Translations under genes and position numbers: made by a program | Notes under the pieces: model-generated | Told to the model about the DNA's origin: nothing | The model's input: the letters and a program-made list of their open reading frames with translations, nothing else | Databases searched by the model: none | Shown here: piece by piece, positions 10,800 to 19,888 of the stretch | Layout: each line of letters begins with the position of its first letter | How positions within the stretch are numbered: the stretch's first letter is position 1 | Assembly: GCA_027294455.1 (NCBI GenBank) | Contig: JAPULZ010000164.1 | Location: 1-64,000 of the forward strand | DNA from: Gemmatimonadota bacterium | GTDB taxonomy: Bacteria > Gemmatimonadota > Gemmatimonadetes > Gemmatimonadales > GWC2-71-9 | DNA length: 64,000 bases | Direction of reading: 5' to 3'

Positions 10800-11855
10800 T
10801 TACACGACCGCATCTTCCCGAATGATCGAATAATCCTGCGTGCGTTGCGCCGGCACGAACCCGGCATCGACGATGCAGCGGCGCATCTCGCCAATCGTGG
10901 CGTGGTGTGATGTCCCCGCCGCCGACACGACGTTCTCCTCGATCATCAGAGAGCCGAAATCGTTACAGCCGAACCGCAACGCGATCTGGCCGACCTTGAG
11001 TCCCATGGTCACCCACGACGCCTGCAGATTGGGCACGTTGTCGAGAATGATGCGGGCGATGGCCACAGTGCGCAGGTGCGTCACCGAATCGGTCTTCGGC
11101 GTGCCCGCCATGCCGGTACCGTCGGGCTGGAGAGGCCACGTGATGAATGCCGTGAACCCACCCGTCCGCGACTGGACCTCTCGCACCCGGAGCAGGTGCT
11201 CGATGCGATCGGCATTGGATTCCCCGAGCCCGTACATCATCGTGACGGACGTCTTCATCCCGAGCCCGTGTGCCAACTCCATGATCTCGAGCCAGCGGTC
11301 GGCACCGACCTTCTTCTTCGCGACGCGATCACGAACGTCCTGCACCAGAATCTCGCCACCCCCGCCAGGGATGGAATCGAGGCCTGCATCCTGCAGCTGG
11401 CGAATGACTTGTTCGGCCGTCATGCGGAACCGCGTCGCAAAAAAGTCGACCTCGGAGGGCGAAAACCCGTGAATGTGAATCGGGTGGTGTGTCTTGATGT
11501 GCCGCATTAACTCCAAATACCACTCGAACGGTATGTAGGGGTTGTGTCCGCCCTGAATGAGAATCTGGACGCCGCCGAGCTCCTTGGTTTCCTCGATCTT
11601 CTTGCCGATTTCTTCGAACGAGAGCACGTAGCCCTCGTGGTGTTTGGGTCGCCGATAAAACGCGCAGAACTTGCAATCGGCGACGCAGACATTGGTGTAG
11701 TTGATGTTCCGGTCGACGATGTACGTCACCACACCATCGGGATGGAGCTCCTGGCGCTTCCGGTCGGCCAAAAGCCCCAACTCCAACAAGGGGAGTTCCT
11801 CGTAGAGCCGCAGGTACTCGCGGAATTCCGGTGTGGATCGATCGATCATACTCAT
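10800..11855 (-). CDS. mqnC: Cyclic dehypoxanthinyl futalosine synthase (radical SAM)
   Basis: MqnC cyclises dehypoxanthine futalosine in the futalosine pathway of menaquinone synthesis. The 351-aa protein carries the radical-SAM cluster motif C57-x3-C61-x2-C64 (N-V-C-V-A-D-C-K-F-C), the I-L-I-Q-G-G-H-N-P block and the I-P-G-G-G-G-E-I-L region typical of this enzyme. Its start ATG overlaps the stop of mqnA by 4 nt, so translation is probably coupled. mqnE and mqnA sit immediately upstream; mqnB and mqnD are not in the window. Enzymes of this group act in the cytosol before membrane prenylation. Confidence 0.95.
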   Translation of the reverse strand: MSMIDRSTPEFREYLRLYEELPLLELGLLADRKRQELHPDGVVTYIVDRNINYTNVCVADCKFCAFYRRPKHHEGYVLSFEEIGKKIEETKELGGVQILIQGGHNPYIPFEWYLELMRHIKTHHPIHIHGFSPSEVDFFATRFRMTAEQVIRQLQDAGLDSIPGGGGEILVQDVRDRVAKKKVGADRWLEIMELAHGLGMKTSVTMMYGLGESNADRIEHLLRVREVQSRTGGFTAFITWPLQPDGTGMAGTPKTDSVTHLRTVAIARIILDNVPNLQASWVTMGLKVGQIALRFGCNDFGSLMIEENVVSAAGTSHHATIGEMRRCIVDAGFVPAQRTQDYSIIREDAVV

Positions 11856-12676
11856 GCCACGGACAGGAAAGAGAGGGTACCATCACGCACCACGCCGTGC
11901 GCCGCGAGGCGCCGCAAGAAACTGGTGAGGCCTTCCAGGTGTCGATACGACAACGCGTAATCGAGGCCGCTGAGATAGGTGCGGCACACCTCGAGGCTGA
12001 TGCTCGTGGCCTCGTGGGCGGCGTGCGCCAGTTCCTCGAGATGGGCCAATCCCCAGTCGCGCGAGGCGACCAGGGCCTTGTGCACGTCAGCCACGGCCTG
12101 TTGGTCGGCATCCCGCCGCGCGGCCCACACCGCGAACACGAAGGGCAGACCCGTCCACGCCTTCCACACTTCGCCCAAGTCGTACCGGAACGCGTAGCGG
12201 TCGTGCGCCGCCAACACCAACGCGGCATCCCCGATCACGAGGACAGCGTCGTGGGGCAAGCTCCTCAGCGCGTCGAGGTCCTGGGACTCAGCGCGAGCTT
12301 CCACGAGTTGCGGGTGGACCTGCCAATATTCCCGGCACAACAGCTCGATCAGATGCACCGACGTTCTGGACGAGGCCGACACGATCACCGTGGCTCCATC
12401 CAACTCGTGCACATCCCGATGAGCAAACAGTGCGACGCTTCGCACCGGGCCGTCGCACGAGATGGCGAGGTCGGGCAGTAGATGGTATTCCCGAGCATTG
12501 CGTGCGTACTCGACGGCCGACACCACGGAGACGTCGAGCTCGCCCGCCGCGAGCAGATTGTTGAGCTCGGTCGGAGTCCCGGTCACGAACTCTCCGGGGC
12601 TCGTGACGATGCCCCGATCGATCGCGCCATGGACCGGATAGCAGTTGATGTACCCAATGCGGCCGACTCGCATCAT
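11852..12676 (-). CDS. mqnA: Chorismate dehydratase
   Basis: MqnA converts chorismate to 3-[(1-carboxyvinyl)oxy]benzoate, the first committed step of futalosine-dependent menaquinone synthesis. The 274-aa length and N-terminal R-V-G-R-I-G-Y-I-N-C-Y-P-V fit the family, a periplasmic-binding-protein fold that works in the cytosol. The P-T-E-L-N-N-L-L-A-x-G-E-L-D-V-S block that follows is also characteristic. It overlaps mqnE by 4 nt at its start and mqnC by 4 nt at its stop, making a translationally coupled trio. Confidence 0.92.
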   Translation of the reverse strand: MMRVGRIGYINCYPVHGAIDRGIVTSPGEFVTGTPTELNNLLAAGELDVSVVSAVEYARNAREYHLLPDLAISCDGPVRSVALFAHRDVHELDGATVIVSASSRTSVHLIELLCREYWQVHPQLVEARAESQDLDALRSLPHDAVLVIGDAALVLAAHDRYAFRYDLGEVWKAWTGLPFVFAVWAARRDADQQAVADVHKALVASRDWGLAHLEELAHAAHEATSISLEVCRTYLSGLDYALSYRHLEGLTSFLRRLAAHGVVRDGTLSFLSVA

Positions 12677-13887
12677 GCCCTGCCGGTCCCGACGAGTCGC
12701 GTGAGATCCGGGGTCGCCTGGGTGGGATGGTCATCCGCTGCGCTGGGCGCGGCCAAGATCGGATCGTCGTCGGGGAAGGTTCGCAGCGTTTTATACAACG
12801 AATCCCGCTCGACAGGGTCCTTACCCGCCGCCCGGATGAATCGCACCAGATCGTCATACGCCATCATCATCGGGGTCTCGGCGCCAGCCTCGTGGTAGAT
12901 CCGTTCGTACACCACGGTACCCTCGACATCGTCACAACCGAACTCCAGCGCGATCTGCGAGAGGAACGGCGTGACCATGGGCCAGTGCGTCTTCACGTGG
13001 GGAATGTTGTCGAGGAACAGCCGCCCGATCGCGATGTTCTTGAGATCGTCGAACCCCGTGGTTGCGGTGCCTGTTCGTCCCAGGCGCTCGCCGAGTTCGT
13101 TGTGATCCGGGTGGTAGGCCAATGGAATGTACGTGAGAAACCCCGGAGACTCGTCCTGAAGCGCGCGCAGCATCGCCAGATGGCCGACCCTGTCTGCCAT
13201 GGTCTCCACATGCCCGTAGAGCATCGTGCAGTTGGTGAACATGTCCATGTCGTGGGCTTCCCGATGGATCCGCAACCAGTCGTCCGCGATGAGCTTGCGG
13301 TCGGCCAGCGCCGCCCGCACCCCGACGCCGAAAACCTCTGCCCCACCACCCGGCAAGGTATCCACGCCCGAGTCGCGCATCGCGAGGAGGACGTCCACGG
13401 TCGACATCTTCTCGATGCGGGCCAGGTTGGCCACTTCGACAGCCGTGAGGGCCTTGATCTGGACGTGGGGGTGACGCTCCTTGAGGCCCCGGAACATGTC
13501 CAGATAGTACTCGAGACGCAGCTTCGGGTGCAGGCCCCCCACGATGTGAAACTCGCGCGTGGGGCTATTCCGCGCCGCTTCCGCCTCGTGGTAGACCTCC
13601 TCCAGCGAACGGAGGTAGGCGCCTTCTTCTTTGGGCGACCTGGCGAACGAACAAAACACGCAATTCTTTCGCAGAATACAGACGTTGGTGGGATTGATGT
13701 GCTGGTTGGCGGAAAAGAACACCCGATCGCCGTTCAACCGGCGATTGGCAAAATGGGCGAGCGCGCCCAGGCCGAGCAGGTCCGCAGTGTCGAACAGCGC
13801 GAGTGCATCGTCGCTCGACAAACGCTCCCCCGCTTCGACTTTCGCCGATATGGGGGTGAGCGCCGGATCACTGACAGAAATGCCCAT
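12673..13887 (-). CDS. mqnE: Aminofutalosine synthase (radical SAM)
   Basis: MqnE joins the MqnA product to S-adenosylmethionine to form aminofutalosine. The 404-aa protein has the family context H-I-N-P-T-N-V-C and, later, H-I-V-G-G-L-H-P and K-A-L-T-A-V-E. The cluster motif reads C70-x5-C76-x2-C79 rather than the common C-x3-C-x2-C; I checked this on the DNA, and the frame is continuous. The start follows the fabF stop by 2 nt, and the gene overlaps mqnA by 4 nt. Placement with mqnA and mqnC supports the assignment over the related MqnC or CofH-type enzymes. Confidence 0.92.
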   Translation of the reverse strand: MGISVSDPALTPISAKVEAGERLSSDDALALFDTADLLGLGALAHFANRRLNGDRVFFSANQHINPTNVCILRKNCVFCSFARSPKEEGAYLRSLEEVYHEAEAARNSPTREFHIVGGLHPKLRLEYYLDMFRGLKERHPHVQIKALTAVEVANLARIEKMSTVDVLLAMRDSGVDTLPGGGAEVFGVGVRAALADRKLIADDWLRIHREAHDMDMFTNCTMLYGHVETMADRVGHLAMLRALQDESPGFLTYIPLAYHPDHNELGERLGRTGTATTGFDDLKNIAIGRLFLDNIPHVKTHWPMVTPFLSQIALEFGCDDVEGTVVYERIYHEAGAETPMMMAYDDLVRFIRAAGKDPVERDSLYKTLRTFPDDDPILAAPSAADDHPTQATPDLTRLVGTGRA

Positions 13888-13889
13888 TA

Positions 13890-15131
13890 CTATGGCTCGA
13901 AACGTCGCACGGCCAACGAGACGTTGTGCCCTCCGAAACCGAACGAATTGGAGATCGCCAGCTCGACTTCACGCTCCACCTTCACGTTGGGCGCGCAATC
14001 AAGATCGCATTCGGGGTCCGGATCGTCGTTGTTGATCGTCGGTGGAATGATCCCGGTTTGCACCACCTTCACGCACACGCTGAATTCCAATCCGCCGGCA
14101 GCGCCGAGCAGATGGCCGGTCATTGATTTGGTCGACCCCATCACCAGGTTTGCCGCATGCTTCCCGAACACGGCCTTCACGGCGGTCACTTCCGCGATGT
14201 CGCCCAACGGCGTCGAGGTACCGTGGGCGTTGACGTATCCGACCGCGTTCGCATCGATGCCCCGGTCGCAGATGCACTCCTGCATCGCCGCCCGCGCCCC
14301 TTCGCCCCCCGGAACGGGCTGGGTCATGTGATAGGCATCTGCGCTCATCCCATACCCGACTACTTCGGCCAAGATGTTGGCATCGCGCGCCTGCGCGTGC
14401 TCAAGGGACTCCAGCACGACGACGCCGGCCCCTTCGCCCAGCACGAACCCGTCGCGTCCCTTGTCGAACGGCCGCGAGGCTCGCTCGGGTTCGTCGTTGC
14501 GCATCGACAGGGCCTTCATGTTGCCAAACCCCGCGACGGCCAGCCGGGTGATGGGGGCTTCGGTCCCACCGGTAATCATGGCGTCCGCCTTGCCGGATTC
14601 GATGAGCCGGAAAGACTCGCCGATGGCATGTGCAGACGACGCGCAGGCCGACACGGTGCAGTAGTTGGGCCCCTTGGCCCCGAAGCGAATCGACACCAGG
14701 CCGGACGCGATGTCGGGAATGAACATCGGCACGAAGAACGGTGAGACCCGTCGAGGCCCCTTCTCGAGCAACGCGGCACACTGCTCCTCGAACGTCTGGA
14801 TCCCGCCGATGCCGCTTCCGATCACGACCCCGGTTCGCGAGCCGGCGGGCTTGCTGGTATCCCAGCCGGCGTCCGACACGGCCTGGTCGGCCGCCGCAAG
14901 GCCGAGCTGGGCGAACAGATCGGTGCGTTTGGCCGCCTTGCGGTCCATGAAGTTCAGGGGATCGAAATTCCTGACCTCGCAGGCGAACCGCACGTCGAAC
15001 CCATCGGTGCCGAAGCGCGTGATGGGTGCGGCGCCAGACTTGCCAGCCAGGAGGGCCTGCCATGTCTCATCGGCCGATTGGCCCAGGGGCGTGATCAACC
15101 CCATGCCTGTCACGACGACTCGACGCCTCAA
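13890..15131 (-). CDS. fabF: 3-oxoacyl-ACP synthase II
   Basis: FabF extends acyl chains in type II fatty acid synthesis and in many bacteria adjusts unsaturation with temperature. The 413-aa protein has the C-H-H triad: C163 (V-S-A-C-A-S-S), H303 (N-A-H-G-T-S-T-P) and H340 (S-M-T-G-H-L-L-G). The start ATG overlaps the acpP stop by 4 nt. It sits at the end of the rpmF-plsX-fabHDG-acpP-fabF order familiar from many bacteria, but here mqnE begins 2 nt later, tying quinone synthesis to the lipid operon. Confidence 0.96.
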   Translation of the reverse strand: MRRRVVVTGMGLITPLGQSADETWQALLAGKSGAAPITRFGTDGFDVRFACEVRNFDPLNFMDRKAAKRTDLFAQLGLAAADQAVSDAGWDTSKPAGSRTGVVIGSGIGGIQTFEEQCAALLEKGPRRVSPFFVPMFIPDIASGLVSIRFGAKGPNYCTVSACASSAHAIGESFRLIESGKADAMITGGTEAPITRLAVAGFGNMKALSMRNDEPERASRPFDKGRDGFVLGEGAGVVVLESLEHAQARDANILAEVVGYGMSADAYHMTQPVPGGEGARAAMQECICDRGIDANAVGYVNAHGTSTPLGDIAEVTAVKAVFGKHAANLVMGSTKSMTGHLLGAAGGLEFSVCVKVVQTGIIPPTINNDDPDPECDLDCAPNVKVEREVELAISNSFGFGGHNVSLAVRRFEP

Positions 15132-15382
15132 GAACCGGCTCCGACCTTTTCGTGCAGGTATTTGAGCGCATCGCCGACCGTGCGCAGCTTCTCGGCTTCC
15201 TCGTCGGGAATGTCGATGTCGAACTCCTTCTCGAACGCCATGACTAGTTCTACGGTGTCGAGACTGTCCGCTCCGAGCTCCTCCATGAAGCTCGCATCGG
15301 GATTCAGCTTGTCTCGCTCCACGCCAAGTTCTTCGACAATGATGTCCTTGACTTTCTCTTCCATCGCTTCGATGTCGCTCAT
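15128..15382 (-). CDS. acpP: Acyl carrier protein
   Basis: This 84-aa acidic protein carries growing acyl chains on a phosphopantetheine attached to S40 in the conserved D-S-L motif ([10 protein letters not shown]). An AAAAGGA ribosome-binding site precedes the ATG by about 6 nt, in keeping with high expression. It is followed by fabF with a 4-nt overlap and preceded by fabG after a 30-nt gap. Length and the E-E-L-G[12 protein letters not shown] pattern are typical. Confidence 0.97.
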   Translation of the reverse strand: MSDIEAMEEKVKDIIVEELGVERDKLNPDASFMEELGADSLDTVELVMAFEKEFDIDIPDEEAEKLRTVGDALKYLHEKVGAGS

Positions 15383-15412
15383 AGGGGTCCTTTTGGGGGT
15401 TGGGGTACGTTC

Positions 15413-16153
15413 CTACATCACCATGCCGCCGTCCACGACCACGACCTGCCCCGTCATGTAGCTCGAAAGCTCGGACGACAAGAAGAGTACGGCGGCTGCC
15501 ACGTCATCGGGCAGGCCGAGGCGCCCCAGTGGCACCAGCTTGAGCAGCGCTTCGCGAGCGGACTCGGGCAACGCCTTGGTCATATCAGTGTCGATGAATC
15601 CCGGCGCCACCGCGTTCACCAACACTCCCCGTGACGACAACTCCTTTGCCACGGTCTTCGTAAAGCCGATCACCCCGGCCTTCGAGGCCGAATAGTTGGC
15701 CTGGCCGGCGTTGCCGGTGATGCCGACGATGCTGGCGATGTTCACGACACGGCCACTACGACGCTTCATCATCCCGCGGGCGACCGCCTTGGTCATCATG
15801 AACACGCCCGTGAGGTTCACGTCGAGCACGGCACGCCAGTCCGCCTCCGACATGCGGATCAGCAGGCCGTCACGCGTGATGCCGGCGTTGTTGACGAGAA
15901 TGTCGATGGGGCCCAGCGCCTCCTCGACTTCTGCCACGGCCGCCGCCACCTGATCGGCATCGACGACGTTCGCGTTGATGGCGATGGCCCCACCCCCGAG
16001 TTCGGCAGCCGTCGCCTGGATCTGCTCGCAGTCGGCCACATCCACCACGGCCACCTTCGCACCAGCCCCAGCGAGACGCATGCCCACCGACTTGCCGATG
16101 CCTCTGGAGCCACCGGTCACCAGGGCAACCTTTCCGCTCAAATCGATGTTCAC
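15413..16153 (-). CDS. fabG: 3-oxoacyl-ACP reductase
   Basis: FabG reduces beta-ketoacyl-ACP with NADPH. The 246-aa short-chain dehydrogenase shows the T-G-G-S-R-G-I-G nucleotide loop (13-20), N-N-A-G, and catalytic S141, Y154 and K158 (Y-S-A-S-K). I chose the GTG at 16153 because it gives the standard FabG N-terminus (V-N-I-D-L-S-G-K-V-A-L-V-T-G-G) and length; an in-frame ATG at 16234 would add 27 atypical residues. About 114 nt separate it from fabD, the widest gap within the fab block. Confidence 0.94.
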   Translation of the reverse strand: MNIDLSGKVALVTGGSRGIGKSVGMRLAGAGAKVAVVDVADCEQIQATAAELGGGAIAINANVVDADQVAAAVAEVEEALGPIDILVNNAGITRDGLLIRMSEADWRAVLDVNLTGVFMMTKAVARGMMKRRSGRVVNIASIVGITGNAGQANYSASKAGVIGFTKTVAKELSSRGVLVNAVAPGFIDTDMTKALPESAREALLKLVPLGRLGLPDDVAAAVLFLSSELSSYMTGQVVVVDGGMVM

Positions 16154-16267
16154 GTGGCCCGCTTTCTGATGAGGTTCACGCTGGGCGACCCCGCCCGTAA
16201 TGTAGCCATGGGGCCCGGATACCAGAAAGAGCATGGCCGCGGCGGAACCGCGCGCCGGCGCTCCCGC

Positions 16268-17206
16268 TCACGCATGGGTCTCCAGAAAGGCGTTCACGTC
16301 GGCGGCGGTACCGAGACTGACGACGCTCGCCCCCTCGACGATACGCTTGAGCAGGCCCGCCAGCACCTTGCCGGGGCCCAACTCGACGAAGGTCACGCCG
16401 TCCCCGCCGATCGCGGCGGCTTGCTCCATGCAGCCCACCCATCGGACCGGTGACACCAACTGTTCTACCAAGAGGCGCTTCGCCGTCGCACCGTTCCGCA
16501 CCGGTTCGGCCGTGGCGTTGGCGACCACCGGGAAACCCGGATCCCGCAACTCCACCGACTCCAACTCGGCAGCGAGCCCGTCTCTCGCCGGCGCCATGAG
16601 GGGAGAATGAAACGCCCCGCTCACGTTGAGAGGCTGGACGCGCCTCGCCCCCGCCGCCTTGCACACCTCACCGGCCCGTGACACCGCTTCGGGATCCCCT
16701 GAAATGACCGTCTGGTCGGGCGTGTTGAGGTTGGCCGGCACCGCCCACGCATCGGTCGTGGTCGCGCCCTCGCAGGCTCCCTCGACCGTATCGGTGGCGA
16801 GCCCCAAGACAGCCGCCATCGTCCCCACGCGGACCTTGCCTGCCTCGAGCATCAGCTCCCCGCGACGCCGCACGAGCGTCGCGCCATCCCGGGGGGACAG
16901 CGAACCCGCCGCCACATACGCGCTGTATTCTCCGAGGGAGTGCCCGGCCCCCGCGAGGGACGCCAGCACCGATCCCACGACGGCGTGGACCGCCGACGAG
17001 TGGGCGAGAATGGCCGGCTGGGCATTGTGGGTCAGGGTCAGCTCGTCGGCCGGGCCCTCCCACATCAGCCGCGACAAGGAGAAGCCGAGTGCGTCGTCGA
17101 TCGCCTCGAACGTTTCGCGCGCGGCCGGAAACTCCGCGGCGAGATCCTTGCCCATCCCCACCTTCTGGGCCCCCTGGCCCGGAAACATCAGGACCGCGTT
17201 TACCAT
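16268..17206 (-). CDS. fabD: Malonyl-CoA:ACP transacylase
   Basis: FabD loads malonyl groups onto ACP. The 312-aa protein begins M-V-N-A-V-L-M-F-P-G-Q-G-A-Q, the usual FabD start. It has the nucleophile S90 in G-H-S-L-G-E and the later V-S-G-A-F-H-S-P-L-M block with the catalytic histidine. The ATG at 17206 overlaps the fabH stop by 7 nt; longer upstream readings are out of family and were not used. Confidence 0.95.
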   Translation of the reverse strand: MVNAVLMFPGQGAQKVGMGKDLAAEFPAARETFEAIDDALGFSLSRLMWEGPADELTLTHNAQPAILAHSSAVHAVVGSVLASLAGAGHSLGEYSAYVAAGSLSPRDGATLVRRRGELMLEAGKVRVGTMAAVLGLATDTVEGACEGATTTDAWAVPANLNTPDQTVISGDPEAVSRAGEVCKAAGARRVQPLNVSGAFHSPLMAPARDGLAAELESVELRDPGFPVVANATAEPVRNGATAKRLLVEQLVSPVRWVGCMEQAAAIGGDGVTFVELGPGKVLAGLLKRIVEGASVVSLGTAADVNAFLETHA

Positions 17207-18189
17207 CTCACGACGACGGCCCCCCAGGTAAGACCGCCCCCGAAGGCGACCATGAGAATCGTGGTCCCTTCGGTGACGCGCCCCTCCCGCACGCACTCGT
17301 CCAGAGCGATCGGAATGGACGCCGCGGACGTGTTGCCGTAGCGGTCGATGTTCACGTACACCTTGTCGAGGGGCATCCCCATGTGCTTGGCCGTGGCCTC
17401 GATGATCCGCAAATTCGCTTGATGCGGGATGAGCAGGTCGATGTCGTCGCCGGAGAGTCCGGCCCGCGCCATCGCCTGATCGCACGCGTCGGACATGGAC
17501 CGCACGGCATGCTTGAACGTCTCACGCCCGGCCATGGTGAGGAAGTAGGAGCCGTCGGCGAGCATCTCCTCGGAGGGCGGATGCACGGAGCCACCGCCGG
17601 GCCGGTAGAGCAGGTTGGCGAGCCGGCCGTCGGTCTTGAGGTAGCTGGACAAGATGCCGCGCGTACCGTTCCGGGCCGGCCGCACGAGGGTTGCGCCCAC
17701 GCCGTCGCCAAGCAGGATGCAGGTTGCCCGATCCTTGTAGTTTGTGATCGCCGTCAGCCGTTCCGCCCCTACGACCAGGATGTTCTTCGCCTGCCCGCTG
17801 CTCACCATGCCCTCGGCAACCGTCAATCCATAGATGAAACCGCTGCACGCCGCGATCACATCGAACGCGGCCGCATTGACGGCGCCCAACGTCGCCTGTA
17901 TGTCGCAGGCCTGTGAGGGGAGCAATCGGTCGGGACTTGCGGTTGCCGTGAGGAGCACATCCACGTCGGCCACGTCGACGCCGGCGCTTTCCAGGGCTTG
18001 CTCGCACGCGACCTTGCCCATGCAGGCCAATGTTTCTTCGGCCGAAGCCACGCGACGCTCGCGAATCCCCGTGCGATCCAGGATCCATTGATCGGAGGTG
18101 TCGACCATCTTCTCGAGGTCGGCATTGGAAAGCACTTTGTCCGGCAAGTACCGCCCGGTACCGATGAGCTCCGCGATAGGTCGTTTCAT
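17200..18189 (-). CDS. fabH: 3-oxoacyl-ACP synthase III
   Basis: FabH starts fatty acid synthesis by condensing acetyl-CoA or branched acyl-CoA with malonyl-ACP. The 329-aa form starts M-K-R-P-I-A-E-L-I-G-T-G-R-Y-L-P. Catalytic C115 (I-A-A-C-S-G-F), the histidine in I-P-H-Q-A-N and the asparagine in Y-G-N-T-S-A-A-S are all present. The ATG at 18189 overlaps the plsX stop by 4 nt. Chain-primer preference cannot be read from the sequence by eye. Confidence 0.96.
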   Translation of the reverse strand: MKRPIAELIGTGRYLPDKVLSNADLEKMVDTSDQWILDRTGIRERRVASAEETLACMGKVACEQALESAGVDVADVDVLLTATASPDRLLPSQACDIQATLGAVNAAAFDVIAACSGFIYGLTVAEGMVSSGQAKNILVVGAERLTAITNYKDRATCILLGDGVGATLVRPARNGTRGILSSYLKTDGRLANLLYRPGGGSVHPPSEEMLADGSYFLTMAGRETFKHAVRSMSDACDQAMARAGLSGDDIDLLIPHQANLRIIEATAKHMGMPLDKVYVNIDRYGNTSAASIPIALDECVREGRVTEGTTILMVAFGGGLTWGAVVVRW

Positions 18190-19175
18190 GCAACCGCTCC
18201 GTGGGCCAGCTCCGCCCCGATGTCTTGACTCAGATGATTCGTCGCCGCCTGCACCGCCAGGCGGATGGCATTCTTGAACGCCCTCGCGGACGAACGGCCA
18301 TGACACACGACCGGGACACCCCGCACCCCGAGTAGGGGGGCCCCGCCGTACGACGAGTAGTCGAGGAATCGAAACAGGCGAGCCACACTCTCACGCTGCG
18401 CCATCTCCCCGTCGAGTTCCTGCTGTAGAAGCCCGGCAAACATACGGCCTACCGATTCGTAGAATTTCAGCACCACGTTCCCCACAAATCCGTCACACAC
18501 GAACACGTCACACTTCTCGCGGAGGATGTCGCCCCCCTCGACGTTGCCCACAAAACGAAAACTGCCGCACGCGCGCAGCAACCCATGGGCTTCACGAACG
18601 GCGGCGTTCCCCTTCCCATCTTCCTGCCCGATGTTGAGCAAACCCACCGTGGGTTCGGCACGCCCCAGCACGTCCCGGGCGTAGACTGCCCCCAGCCGGG
18701 CAAAGCCGAGCAACTCCCGGGGGCTGCAGTCGACGTTGGCTCCCGCGTCCAGCACGAGCACCGGATCCCCGCCGGTGGGCAACACGGTCCCGATGGCCGG
18801 CCGCTCGATGCCCTTGTGCAGCCCCAGCAGCAACGTGCTGGCCGCCATCACGGCTCCCGTATTGCCCGCAGATACGAAGGCGTCGGCCTCACCCCGCTTG
18901 TGGAGCCCGAGCCCGACGACCACCGATGATTGCTGCTTCTTGCGTATTGCCCGAAGGGGCTGTTCGGCCATCCCGATCGTTTCCGGCGCGTCCACGACCT
19001 TGATCCCCTCGGGAGTGGAGCCATGCGACTGCAACAGCGCTTCGATCTCGGCCCGGCGGCCCACCAGGGTCACCTCGAGCCCGCTCGATAGTTCCTGTAC
19101 TGCCTGCAACGCCCCACTCACCGGAGCTTCCGGCGCCTGATCACCTCCGGAAGCATCCAGGGCGATCCGGATCAC
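18186..19175 (-). CDS. plsX: Phosphate acyltransferase PlsX
   Basis: PlsX makes acyl-phosphate from acyl-ACP, the donor for PlsY in phospholipid synthesis, as a peripheral membrane protein. The 329-aa protein begins V-I-R-I-A-L-D-A-S-G-G-D-Q-A-P, close to the A-x-D-x-M-G-G-D signature with M replaced by S. The GTG at 19175 is chosen because GGAGG lies 7 nt upstream. It follows rpmF by 2 nt and overlaps fabH by 4 nt, the classic rpmF-plsX-fabH arrangement. Confidence 0.94.
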   Translation of the reverse strand: MIRIALDASGGDQAPEAPVSGALQAVQELSSGLEVTLVGRRAEIEALLQSHGSTPEGIKVVDAPETIGMAEQPLRAIRKKQQSSVVVGLGLHKRGEADAFVSAGNTGAVMAASTLLLGLHKGIERPAIGTVLPTGGDPVLVLDAGANVDCSPRELLGFARLGAVYARDVLGRAEPTVGLLNIGQEDGKGNAAVREAHGLLRACGSFRFVGNVEGGDILREKCDVFVCDGFVGNVVLKFYESVGRMFAGLLQQELDGEMAQRESVARLFRFLDYSSYGGAPLLGVRGVPVVCHGRSSARAFKNAIRLAVQAATNHLSQDIGAELAHGAVA

Positions 19176-19177
19176 GG

Positions 19178-19360
19178 TCAGACCTCCGCGACCTCGATCC
19201 GCTGCTTGCCGGCGTAATCGCCGCAATTGGGACACACCCGGTGCGGCCGGCGAAGATCGCCGCACTTCGGACACGCCTGGGTGGCGATGACCGCAGCCCT
19301 GTGATGGGTACGCCGCTTCAATTTGCGGCTCTTGGACGTCCGCCTCTTGGGAACAGCCAT
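19178..19360 (-). CDS. rpmF: 50S ribosomal protein L32
   Basis: This 60-aa basic protein begins M-A-V-P-K-R-R-T-S-K-S and carries two C-x2-C pairs (C-P-K-C-G and C-P-N-C-G), the zinc-binding C+ form of L32. The start at 19360 gives the canonical N-terminus. It lies 5 nt after the DUF177 gene and 2 nt before plsX, the widely conserved yceD-rpmF-plsX order that links ribosome and lipid synthesis. Confidence 0.96.
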   Translation of the reverse strand: MAVPKRRTSKSRKLKRRTHHRAAVIATQACPKCGDLRRPHRVCPNCGDYAGKQRIEVAEV

Positions 19361-19365
19361 CGTCG

Positions 19366-19866
19366 TTACTCTTCGAATTCGGTTTTCATGGCCTGGAGTC
19401 CCGCCCACCGCAGATCGGTCGGCGGCTGACAATCACACGACCTCTTGTTCAAATCGGTGCCACAGCCGGCACACAACCCCTTACAGTCCTCCCGGCACAA
19501 CAGGTATGGCCCCGTGGCCAGGATCAGCTCCTCCCGCACCGCCTCGTCCAGTTCGATCGCGCCCGGACCGATCGCATACTGGGATGGGTCGTCCGGATCC
19601 TTGCCTTCGGCGAACATCACCGCCACCGCGGCATCGACGGACGCCGAGGTCGCGGCCAGGCAGCGGCGGCACAGGCCCCTTACCTCGGTGACGAGGCGGC
19701 CCCTCCAAAAAAACCGGCCCAGAGTGACCATCGATACGCGGCCGGAGACGGCAACCGCCTCAGCCAACTCGAATCCCACGTCTTCCAAAACCGGATCATC
19801 GACGGCGACCGAGCCCGAAATCTCGACCGGACCCCGTTCGAGATCGCCGATTTCAACGCGCAACAT
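19366..19866 (-). CDS. DUF177 / YceD family protein
   Basis: This 166-aa protein is the usual partner upstream of rpmF; in other bacteria the family affects 23S rRNA maturation. Residues about 60-75 hold R-G-L-C-R-R-C-L. A C-terminal set of cysteines (L-C-R-E-D-C-K-G-L-C-A-G-C-G-T-D-L-N) matches the family's conserved metal-like motif. A 22-nt gap separates it from ndk upstream, so it probably belongs to the same transcript. Confidence 0.88.
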   Translation of the reverse strand: MLRVEIGDLERGPVEISGSVAVDDPVLEDVGFELAEAVAVSGRVSMVTLGRFFWRGRLVTEVRGLCRRCLAATSASVDAAVAVMFAEGKDPDDPSQYAIGPGAIELDEAVREELILATGPYLLCREDCKGLCAGCGTDLNKRSCDCQPPTDLRWAGLQAMKTEFEE

Positions 19867-19888
19867 AGCCTGTAAAACTATCCAGGAC

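Noticed and set aside
12727-14331. A 534-residue plus-strand open frame opposite mqnE and fabF
   Set aside because: It is antisense to two certain genes; composition is the usual product of GC-rich third positions.
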